From Dryocosmus kuriphilus (taxonomy: Eukaryota > Arthropoda > Insecta > Hymenoptera > Cynipidae), in assembly GCA_038277395.1 (NCBI GenBank), contig CM076193.1:93945583-94009582 (forward strand): a DNA stretch of 64,000 nucleotides, given 5' to 3'. Of this stretch, positions 42,071-51,530 are shown piece by piece (the first letter of the stretch is position 1; each line of letters opens with the position of its first letter). Below the pieces are notes generated by a model. It had not been told where the DNA came from and made no database searches. It saw only the letters and a program-made list of their open reading frames with translations. The position numbers and the translations under genes are program-made.

Positions 42071-45000
42071 TCAGTTTGACGGGGATAAGAACACGCTTAT
42101 CATATACCAACTGAGTGCAATCTTGTCCTGTTTAATAGATTGCACTTCATGTTTTCTACTTCGGATTAGATGTTGAGTTCGAATCACGGTTTGGCAAGAT
42201 ATGAGAGAGTGCTTATAGTCCTCGAATGTTATTGTTCTTAAAGTAGACCCTTTTACACCTTTAGCTTTCTTTTTCTCCCCCTCTTCACCCAAAACTTTGT
42301 ATGCATATAATTTTGCTCTCAAGCCAATAAATTCTGTTATTACTTTCCCATTAAGTTCATCCTTCATCAAACCCAATATTTTTTTATTTAAAAGGCGTAT
42401 TCCGTAAAATTATTTGGTCAATAGTCCGAAGTGTTAAATTTGTGTGAGTCTCCTTTAATATAATCGTAAACGTTGGGAACTGCAAATTGATATATTAAAC
42501 TATCTGTGTCTGTATACAATAATTGTGCATCATTACCAAACGTGTTCTGAATGTAATTATAGTGGAAATCATAAATTATTATTTTTGATAGATCAAGAAC
42601 CGTGAATCCTGTATAAATTAGTTTATTGAAATTAATTTTTGTTTTATCCATTTCAACGATAACCATTTCTTCGTCGAATATGGTGCAGCTATGGAAATTT
42701 GGTTTAGCGATTAAATTTTTCGCTCCATACCTCCCCTCCCATTTTGTTACAAGCCTTACATCTTTGTGCTTTCTTCTCATATTTTCCATAGTTTTTCCAA
42801 AAACAGAATTGTTCATTAATTTATAAAAAATTTTCTCAAATTCATTTTTTTGATGTTTTCCTACAGTTTGTATTTAAGTCAATGTAATCTTTTAACCAGG
42901 AGTTTTGTTTAAGTTGCAGTACTCTATGAATTTTTGTCAGCTTCATTCCCAATGATAAATACTGTTTCAAATTTCTATAATGAATCACATAATTTTTCTT
43001 TGACAGCAAATTTGGTACTAACTTGGGGGTTGTGGATTTTAGGATGGGAGGTATGAAGTGTTCTGGACATAAAGGTAAGTCTTTATGTAAATCATGGAGC
43101 TCCTCGGGATATTCTAGATCTACTTCTAGAATATAACCTTCTGCTGAATCATCGGGAATATTGAAAAAGTTTGGCTCATTTTCAAAATTTTCAAACCACT
43201 CAAAATCTTTATATGGCAAAAATTCACTTATAGCTGCACCATATTGGTTGTTAATATCAAAATACATAAGATTCTGGTTCATTTGGATTAAAATCTGAGC
43301 CCATAAATCTATTGTTGGCTTTGGCATATCTGTTTGAGCATTGGGAAACTCCGCCTTGAATTCCTTTTTTAATGAATAACAACATGTCTACATCAGTAAG
43401 CAATTCAAGCTTAATGCCGCTATATTTTAACATTGCATCAAAAGCGAGTCCCGGTGCTGTGTAATAGTGTAATGGATCTAACATAAGTTGTATGTGGAAA
43501 AACAAGTTTTTCTAAAATTTTGAAAAATATCAGCCAAAAGTAAAACATCTGTTTTTAAATATAAGTCAGAGTATTCACCCAAAGTTTTCAAATTAAATTT
43601 TTCCCATACTTTACAGGCATGTTGATAATCTTGTTCTGAAATATCGGAATCATTTAATTTGGGATAAAAGGCTTCTTTTGGCGGTAATTGTTTTTCCCGT
43701 AATTTTTGCCAACAGAAAATATAATCATAAGAAAAAACCCCTTTTCTTGTCAATAAATTAAATTCATCATTATTTTTGTGCAGTATTTTTTTGTAATGTT
43801 TTTCTCATCATTATTTAGGTATGATGCCAACTTTTCAAGACTACTAGGCATAAATCTAAATGAATCAATAAATCGAAGCTTTACATTTTTGCCTTCCACA
43901 TGTTTTGTAAAAGATATATATTTTTCTTTGTTTATAGGCAATAATTGAATGCCACCTTCAAAACTTGTAGCTAAGTCTTTTATAATAAAATTTGCATCAT
44001 ATCCAGACAAGTTGTGTAAAACTACAGGAATCACATGTGAGTCTTTATAGTTAATATTACAAGCTGGATGACTCGCTCCGCGATATTTACCTGTAAAATG
44101 ATCATGATCACGATGCTTAATATCATTCTCATTTGAAAAAGGTTTTTCAGAAATGTGACAGTTTTTTGCCGTTTTGAATTCTCGCTCTTGTTGCAATGTT
44201 AAACGATCCACTGGAATAATATTTTTTATACGAGAATATACTTCATCAGACACTTGTTTTAATTCTGTCATAAACCATTTTATACAATCTTCCCCTCGAT
44301 AAACTGTGAGCTCAGACAGTGAGTCATCATAATTACATTGTAAATAAAATTCTACACTTGTTGGTACATGTTTTTGATAATTGGGTGATTGTGCGTTTGA
44401 ATTTGTTTCTAATAAACACTCAATAGCAGCATAAATACAAAATAGAACTTTTTCTTTAAATCTATAATTTTGAAATTTTAATATTCTATTTTTTTCAGTT
44501 GGCATTACTGCTCTACATTTATTCATTTTCTCGCAGTCTAGTTTATGATTATTAAAAGATTCTTCAAATTTAAAGTGACACAAACATCTGTCACAGAACA
44601 AAGTCTTACAATGATCTTTTGTAAGCTGTGAACTGACTAATCTAGATAAATCTTTGATCCATGCGAAATAGTAAACAGCATTGCATGTGGTAAGATCAAC
44701 ATAATTATCATCAATATAATCCTCATCGTCTACATCAATTTCTGTATTTTCAATCATAAGAAGGTGAATTGTTGGCTTGACAGATTTGAATTGACTTAAA
44801 TATAGCGGAAAAATTTTCTCCTTCTAACAATTTTTATAGGGCTCTACACCATAAACATTTATACTTAAATTATTTAATTTAAAAAATTTTGCAATATCTT
44901 GTGAAGTAATTGGAAATTTGATTTCATCATATTTTAAATTTTTACTGTTGAAATGAGGATAAGAACTAGTATGATCTCCATTAAATTTAGCTGGATAAAG

Positions 45001-45640
45001 AGCAGCTATTATTGACCATGGAAAGCAAAACTGATCATTATTTTGAATATTTAAAACTGCTCTTTTATCTCTTATAAATTTTGATAATCGCATATAAGTT
45101 GAGAATCCTGCTGAAAGAGGTTTATATTGATTGAAATTTACGTTTAAGTTAATAATTTCTTTTAATCTCCAATTAGATTTCTTCTGCTGAAACTCTTCAA
45201 CTTTAACTAATAGTTTCTCTCTCACACTCCTTTCGAACCATTCCCCAATATCTGTAAGTTCAAGAATAGCCCCATTGTTAGTATTAAAAAATTTAATTTC
45301 CTCTATTTCCCTACCTTGTGGATTAAATTTATTACCAAACCTGTTCGAATTCAAGCTTTAAACGCTGTCTTCATATCTTCCCACCTGATTTTTTCCTTGT
45401 CCTCAGCTGCGTTGATGCCTGATCCTCTTCTCTGTAATTTTTAAAATTTTCTATTCCTTGCTTTCATAATTCCTGTCATAGCTAGAATTTTTTTCTTTTC
45501 GCCTAGAGAAAGGTGTTTTCCTCTTCTAAAAATTTTATTTAGCAGCCGGATGTTCTGGGTGCCGCCTTGAATCCAGAAGTTAATTTCCTCGAATGTCGCA
45601 TTTTCCTGCAAGAGTTCATTGCCTCTTCCATCAATTTAAT
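42071..45640 (-). pseudogene. Protein-primed family B DNA polymerase of the Polinton, multiple frameshifts
   Basis: Pieces in order: an N-terminal stretch in another frame (about 45640-45375, ELLQENATFEEINFWIQ), then 45354-44824, an in-frame TAG at 44824-44826, 44757-43750, 43753-43478, 43505-43257, 43327-42842, 42816-42418 and 42376-42071. Visible motifs: HNLSGYDANFI of the exonuclease domain, LKTDVLLLADIF, YYTAPGLAFDAML, motif A in YFDINNQYG (about 43250), motif B in NNSVFGKTMEN, and motif C in YTDTDSLIY (about 42500). About 1,100-1,190 residues in all, normal for Polintons. It replicates the element from protein-primed ends. At least five breaks. Confidence 0.9.
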
Positions 45641-46433
45641 AAGTCTTTTGCACTGATTTGAATTTATTTTTTCAAAATATTTGAAATAAAAATAATCACT
45701 AGATCACTAATCACTATATCACTATGACTGTGGATGTGTACACGAGAGTAAATAATAATGGGGAATGATATTCTTCTTCATTTCTCATTTGTCGCTTGCT
45801 CAAAGGTTTGTTTGCAACTGAGGAACATAAGAAGTTTCTCCTCATATATAACGAATGGCTTGTTCATGCATTGCACTATTATGAGTCATTCATCTGGCGT
45901 CAGCTCCTTAATATTTTCAGTAACGAATTTCTTATCGATTCTCCCTTTGATATTTTGCCGACAGGAAATCTGACGTCATCTCTCAAGAATTCCATGTAAC
46001 CTGATACTCTTGTTTATGCAATTTCTCAGAATTTTCTGTAATTTGATACCCATTGTTTATGTTAAGATAAGAAAACTATGAGATATCAGACGTCAACATT
46101 CTTATCACCGGAAGTGACTCACCATACCTGTTTGAACTTGCATGAAAATATGTAATATGACGTCATCTCTCAAGAATTCCATATAACTTGATACTATTGT
46201 TTGCGTAATTTCTCAGAATTTTATGTAATTTGATACCCATTGTTTATCTTAACATAAGAAAACTATGAGATATCAGACGTCAACATTCTTATCACCGAAA
46301 GTGACTCACCATAACAATGGCGTCATCCTATTTTTATCCCCTCCACTCGATTCACACATATACACACTCACACCAATTCAAGCTCACACGGACATGCGTT
46401 AATGCCAGTGTATCCAAAACCGGCTCTGATGAA

Positions 46434-46649
46434 TTAAAGCTTTATGGTGATATCAATGAAAAACGTTCTGCATACGTTGCTCATATCTATAAAAACAAAT
46501 TCCTTAGCGCTTTTCCTTTGATATTTTGTAGACAGGAAGCTGACGTCATATTTATAAAAACGTTGGGTATACGTCGAACGGTCTTTACTCTTATCTTTAA
46601 ATGTATTGTTTAAACATTCCACCATTATACGCCACTCATCCGACCTCAT
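46434..46649 (-). CDS. Short ORF inside the right inverted repeat
   Basis: 71 codons, mirrored copy of the left-repeat ORF at 33058. It starts MRSDEWRIMVECLNN and has no recognised domain. The longer frame here shows the left copy lost about 29 codons to a stop. Confidence 0.25.
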   Translation of the reverse strand: MRSDEWRIMVECLNNTFKDKSKDRSTYTQRFYKYDVSFLSTKYQRKSAKEFVFIDMSNVCRTFFIDITIKL

Positions 46650-46789
46650 TTATCTGATGTTTTCAATAACAAATTCCTTATCAGTTATCCCTTTGATATT
46701 TACTGACAGGAAACTGACGTCATATTTTTCAATGATTTTGATTGATAAAACTCGCAATTGCGCATTATAATTACTCAAGGTGTCATCGA

Positions 46790-46905
46790 GAACATTCTAG
46801 AAGCTTAGCATAGGAGAAAGAAGGGGTGTAGGGGGGCAAGGGAAATTGTTTTCGCTAATTTGATTACGCACTATAATTTATTATATCACATCGAACATTC
46901 TAGAA
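46790..46905. promoter_or_regulatory. Paired heat-shock-element-like sites, right repeat
   Basis: GAACATTCTAGAA at 46790-46802 and 46893-46905, 103 bp apart, mirror the left pair. Confidence 0.5.
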
Positions 46906-46996
46906 GCTTAGCGCGGACATGAACTACCTTAGCTCTCGATGTCGATACTTGTCGGTAACAGGAATCTGTATTTAAAACGCTCCTTGTTCTTCTACT

Positions 46997-47002
46997 CACA
47001 TG
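46997..47002. repeat. Polinton target-site duplication, right copy (CACATG)
   Basis: Directly follows the right inverted repeat; differs from the left copy by one base. Confidence 0.8.
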
Positions 47003-48406
47003 AGTTCTACGGTGTCTACTCCCCCTCTCGTGGCATTATAGTCCATTACTTGTACGGCCTTCCTAGTACCCTCGTCGACTTCGTTTCCATCGTGCATTCT
47101 CTACAAAATCAAAACAACCTTCTTCTTCTTTGTACCGTATGAAAACAATGTCGCGGTGTCATTACATCCGAATTAATGGCTTCCGGGGACATTATTCTTA
47201 TTTTCTATCACGAATTTTTCAGGGATTTATGGCTTATTCTTCCTCAAATTTCCCAGGAATTTTAGGCCAACCGATAACAGATATTCGGCCAAAGGATAAC
47301 TACTAAACCAGTTATCAGTTGTTACGTCGCGGTTGGAACGTTTGAGGGGTTCAGAAAGATTCTTTGCGATGTCAAATGGCCGATTAGAACACTCGTAGGG
47401 CCCAGGTTTTTGTATCCGGCAGTAAATAATCATGTTGTATGTGTAAAATGTTTGATAATCACACAAGGCGTAAAGTTTCAAGTCGTATTTCGCTGGCTTT
47501 TGGGACATGTACTGTACAAAGCTGCAGCGTCCACGAAAAGCCACTAACATCTCGTCAATGGTCACAGCGTCTCCAACACTGTAAGCTCTTTGGCAGTTAG
47601 CCAGAAAGGCTGAGTGGAAATCCCGGATTGGAGCTAATTTGTCCCTAGCAGATCTTGTTTCGCGAGTGGTGATGTCAAAACGAAGTGATCTCAGCAACAA
47701 CCGGAATCTCCGTTCGCTGAAATTGGCGCGCAAAATCGTGAGACCTGTCCCGTTTTTAGTGAAATGCTCCGACAAATCTGCGCGGTTTCCATGTTTGAAG
47801 GCAATCAAGAGTAATGCCCCTAGTGCAGCTTTCATTTCTGACCTCGAGGTTAATTTGAAATCCCTATCGCAAACAGTTCCTCCATTCAAACAGTCATTCC
47901 TCTGAGATTTTTTTTTGAGCGATGTATATGTTAGTATTTGTCACAATTTCATCAATCATGTCCAAAGAAATTATTTGAAGAAAACATTCAAGTTTTGTCT
48001 TGCAGTCCCTAGCTTGTCTTGTGGGGCCAGGCAGAATCTTGATGATGCTTTTTGATTTAGTCTTCATTTTTCCTGAGACAGGCTGGTTGGCCCAAATCGT
48101 GTCTTTATTTTTCCCGATAAAAGACTCCAAACCTGGCATTTCCTGATCTTCTTGATCGTCTTCATCGACGTCACTGGCCATTGCTTCAGATGGATCGTCA
48201 TCCAGTTCTTCCATGGAGTCACTATTGTCGTCATCTTCTTCGATTGCTTCTGGTTCAAAATCAATATCTTCCGGATCGTCGATGAGATCTTCAACTCGGG
48301 ATTCTTCTTCTTCCAAATCCAGAAGAATTTGACGAATGTCTTTAGGTTTGGTGAAACGTGCCTTGAGAAATGAAATAGAGTTGATAACAAAAACGAGAAC
48401 ATTCAC
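47003..48406 (-). pseudogene. piggyBac transposase, N-terminal and catalytic part
   Basis: 48406-47894 gives a basic start (RFTKPKDIRQILLDLEEEE), an acidic region (DDDNSDSMEELDDD), then LPGPTRQA and LECFLQIISLDMIDEIV. A nine-base A run (47908-47916 on the plus strand as T) shifts the frame; the rest lies in 47889-47227 with Asp in VTIDEMLVAF, QKPAKYDLKLYALCD and Asp in VTTDNWFSS. After a stop at 47227 the same frame carries on (GTKKKKVVLIL, then RGGVDTVE with the third Asp), reaching the Polinton junction at 47002. All three catalytic Asp are present. The frameshift and stops show it was or became inactive. Confidence 0.85.
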
Positions 48407-48415
48407 ATAAGGTAC

Positions 48416-48716
48416 CTACAATCTATTAATCAGACAGAGGAGGCCTAACCTCATCAAAGTATTCGATTTTGTAAGAGCAATAATGACACTAAGAAGACTC
48501 ATGATAACCTCATTGGAGACATTTAGGTAAATAAATGTGATATTAGAGCAAAACATTGAATCCATACTCACATTTTGCTCTGCCGGCCCTCGCCGTTTTA
48601 CTTCCAAAAGATGGTCTATGACGGCGTTCCGAAGTTTGACGCGAACTGAGAGGTCCCCACGCGGAAATTGCAACAGGATGACAATGCCATCTGGTGCCGA
48701 ACATTGTAATTAGAGA
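48416..48716 (-). other. Possible 5' exon or leader of the piggyBac gene
   Basis: A 300 bp stretch has an open frame starting near 48673 and a donor-like GTGAGTATGG near 48570. It may hold an upstream exon of the transposase gene. The frame is short and unproven. Confidence 0.2.
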
Positions 48717-48780
48717 ATACTAGCGTCTCTCGCTGTCCCCCAGATGTTCAGTCGAGAGTTTCGCGCCATTATATGAGCAG

Positions 48781-48806
48781 GGCGGTAAATTACCGCCCAC
48801 GCGCCC
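48781..48806. repeat. Palindrome GGCGGTAAATTACCGCC and piggyBac subterminal repeat
   Basis: 48781-48797 is a perfect 17-bp palindrome about its central base. The adjoining ACGCGCCC completes an inverted match to 31970-31986. Confidence 0.6.
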
Positions 48807-48869
48807 GGATGAGGTTTAAGGTCCCATCGTCCTTAAGAAATACATTCTCATCATGACACTCGCGCTTCG

Positions 48870-49960
48870 CGCTCGATAATTACATTTTTTTTAAAACGCA
48901 CTGTAGATTGTTAAAGTTTTTTTGTGATTTTCCAAATTTTCACAATGCAGGATTTCGATTCTTAAAAGTAAAACGATGAGTCTTATAAATAAATTTTGTA
49001 GCTTTTTCCAAGATGATCAATTCTGCTTGTTAATATTTTCTTATATCTTGCATAGTTTTGCTGAAAAGTGGTTTTCTTTATATTTCATAACATATTTCAC
49101 GAATAACTCAAAAACTACGCGTCTGTTTAAAAAAATGTTTGAGAGAAAATTTGTAGATCCTTTTGAGGTGAACAACTTTGTTTATTATCATTTTGTTCTT
49201 ATCTTGAATATTTTGTCAAGAAACCACAGTTTTTGATTTTTAATAATGTTTTCTCGATTAAAACAAAAATCGTGCTTTTTATCAAAAAATGGTTAAAACA
49301 AAATTTGTAGATTTTTTTGAGATGAACAATTTTACTCTCCACTGATTTTCTTTGTATCTCGCATAATTTAGCCAGAAAATCGATTTTTTGATTTTGTAAA
49401 AACTGTTTTTGATGGATAAAACCATAACCGTTGGTCAAAAACAGCTGGTTAACGAACTTGTCCTTTATTATTACACCTTAAAAAAGTGTACCAAAGCACA
49501 ATCCAATCTTATGAGTCCTTCGAAAGTTATCGCGGTCACAGGCGCCGACAACGACGACGACAACGACGACATCAACGACGACGACAACGACGACGACAAC
49601 AGACAGACGCCGTCGTAAAAATCATTTTTTCTGACTCAGGGGGTCTCAAAACGTGGAGATTTGATCAAAACTGGGAAGGGGGGGGGGGGGGTCAAATTTT
49701 CCATAAATCGAATACCTTCTCTGATGAGAATATCAAAATATACTGATAGTATTTCAGTTTCATTATGGCGTTGTTAAACAGAGTTATTTAAAAAATATGA
49801 TTCTCATAAGTATTGCAATTTTTATGTGACTTCATACATATATTAGTGGTTTAGAATATTTCAATTATTTATATTTTCTCTATTTTTCGCATTAATTCCT
49901 TCAATACTTTAATTTTAATATTATTTATTCCTATGTAATGATTTTTCTGTAATATTTTCT
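48870..49960. other. Unassigned AT-rich sequence with microsatellites
   Basis: No gene recognised. An imperfect (GAC/AAC)n tract lies at about 49543-49612, and a run of 13 G at about 49678-49690. ORFs over the tract are simple-repeat artefacts. Confidence 0.6.
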
Positions 49961-50376
49961 AGTGTCCGACCGGAGGTCATTTTTTGGCGGAAGCCGAAGC
50001 CGAAGCCTATTGTTCGGTTCTTGCCATAACCTTCGGCTGAAGCCGAAGGTTAAAATATTAAATATCTTATATAAAAATCCGACTTAAGTATACATAACAT
50101 GTAAGTGTAAAACTGTTTCTGAAATTGCACCATTACAAAAAAGTATAAAAACTTATTTTCAAATTTATTTATTAGAATAATACTATGTAATATGTATGTA
50201 TAGCACATAGTACGAACTGAACATTCGCATTATTTCGTTCATTTTTGACGGTTGAATACAAAACTTCGTCTTGGTAAAATCTTCGGCTGATTTTGGCCGA
50301 AGCCGAATATGTGGCTGAAGGTGCCTTTTTTGGTCGAAGGTATCCGAAGCCAAAGCCGAAGCTTCGGTCGGACACT
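49961..50376. mobile_element. 416 bp MITE with AGTGTCCGACCG inverted ends
   Basis: Left AGTGTCCGACCG at 49961 and right CGGTCGGACACT ending 50376. Inside each end are repeated GAAGCCGAAGCC words in opposite sense. No ORF of note. The target duplication is unclear. Confidence 0.7.
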
Positions 50377-50893
50377 AATAATTTCTTACAATCGAAAAAA
50401 TATGATAGAAAATCAATTACGTAGGAACTTCTGTAAAGACATTAAAAAATTCCACCAAAAACATCTACGATGCAAAAACTTTTTCAAAAATAACTGTTCG
50501 ATTCAATGAAGTTGAGACATCAGTGTTGGCCAAGTAATGCGAAAAGAAAGAAATGATAAAAGTAACGCTAAATCAAACGAAAGTATTGAAAAATAAATGT
50601 TTTACGGGTTCTTGCAGAACTATGGTCTTAAAAAAAATTTGAAAAATTACTCATAAATAGATTTTAAACGTAACAACTAACAACATAGCATATCAACAAC
50701 ATAACTGCCGCAAAACATATTGAAGATTTTCTCCTCTCGCATTAATGCCTTTCATCCAGAGATTTTAATTCTTATTAATTTTCTGCATTGTGTATAACAA
50801 TAATTCACCTTAAGGTTAAAAAGCAATCCTTTTTTTCCATTCTCAACATTTTCTCTCCAAAAATTGAATTCTGCAAGAACAGAATGCTGCAAT
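50377..50893. other. Unassigned AT-rich sequence
   Basis: No feature recognised between the MITE and the hAT relic. Confidence 0.5.
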
Positions 50894-51522
50894 CAGTGGC
50901 GCCCATTCGACGGGAGCAGAGGGAGCGACGGCTGCCCCTAGTCTGGGGGGTGTGTGGTGGTCCGATGTCTTGGGGGTGGGTGGGGGTCCGATGGATTAAA
51001 AATAAGCAGATTAGAGTTTGAGTTTTAGAGCCAAAAAAGCGTAGAATAATAAGAATAAACGCTACTACACAAAAAATGTACCGAATTATTAATTAAAATT
51101 TAGGCGCGTCAGAAGCTCTGGTGTGAGCATTTAAAATGTTCTCAATGTTAGCCTTCGACCATTGCTGTGACGCTTCCCGTATCAAGTGTGACGACGGAGC
51201 GAACGTTCTCGAAACTTAATCTCATTAAAAAGAGATTGAGAACGACGATGACTGATAGAAGATTAGCAGCATTAATGATTTTGGCGATGGAACAAGATGT
51301 ACCCATTGAAATTGCAAACGCCATTAATTTGTTTGCTAACGAAAGCCCTTTGTCGTTAAAAATGCTCTGTTTCGTGTAGAAAATAAAAGAATACACAAGG
51401 CTAGACTTTTTTTTTTGCTCATCAAATTGTGATTTTTGGTTTTTTCTCTTGGAGGGGTGGGTGGGTGGTCCCACGAAGAAAGGAGCTTCGCTCACTCAGC
51501 CGAAATTTCAATGTGCGCCACT
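50894..51522 (+). mobile_element. Internally deleted hAT element
   Basis: Ends CAGTGGCGC (50894) and GCGCCACT (to 51522) are inverted. The flanks TGCTGCAAT (50885-50893) and TGCTGCAT (51523-51530) look like an 8-bp target duplication with one inserted A. The interior keeps only the transposase C-terminus. 629 bp. Confidence 0.7.
51167..51379 (+). pseudogene. hAT transposase dimerisation domain fragment
   Basis: The frame reads LPVSSVTTERTFSKLNLIK, then LRTTMTDRRLAALMILAME. This is the conserved C-terminal dimerisation block of hAT transposases (the PVSS-ER-FS-LK-IK pattern). The catalytic domain is missing, so it is a fragment within a deleted element. Confidence 0.8.
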
Positions 51523-51530
51523 TGCTGCAT

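Larger units (their letters stand above)
32713..46996. mobile_element. Polinton/Maverick element, full length but decayed
   Basis: 14,284 bp with ~1.06 kb terminal inverted repeats (AGTAGA ends) and a six-base target duplication, inserted in a piggyBac transposase gene. Leftward genes: integrase, a conserved Polinton protein, ATPase, and (from the far side) DNA polymerase B. Rightward genes: PLA2-like protein, hydrophobic structural protein, protease, structural proteins, capsid remnant, and a conserved 140-codon ORF. These self-synthesising elements replicate by their own protein-primed polymerase and may form virions. This copy has an internal capsid deletion, polymerase and ATPase frameshifts, an integrase nonsense codon and altered catalytic residues, so it is inactive. 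The repeats differ by several percent by eye, so it is much older than the BEL/Pao insertion. Confidence 0.93.
45928..46996 (-). repeat. Polinton right terminal inverted repeat
   Basis: Inverse of 32713-33775, about 1,069 bp, ending TCTACT. TGACGTCA occurs at 45971, 46158, 46541 and 46715. Heat-shock-element-like GAACATTCTAGAA lies at 46790-46802 and 46893-46905. Confidence 0.9.
31970..48806 (-). mobile_element. piggyBac element split by a Polinton
   Basis: Transposase pieces lie at 46997-48406 (N-terminal) and 32266-32712 (C-terminal) on the minus strand, in one order once the Polinton is removed. An inverted match GGGCGCGTGG(G)CGGTAAT occurs at 31970-31986 and, on the other strand, at 48789-48806, giving a total of about 2.5 kb without the insert, a normal piggyBac size. 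True ends and TTAA target sites were not identified, so these limits mark subterminal repeats only. Confidence 0.65.

Noticed and set aside
32713..46996. The long inverted repeat as an assembly hairpin artefact
   Set aside because: The arms differ by several percent, end at AGTAGA with a six-base duplication, and flank Polinton genes in normal order.
49409..49746. Asp-rich and Arg-rich ORFs
   Set aside because: They are translations of a (GAC/AAC)n microsatellite in two frames.
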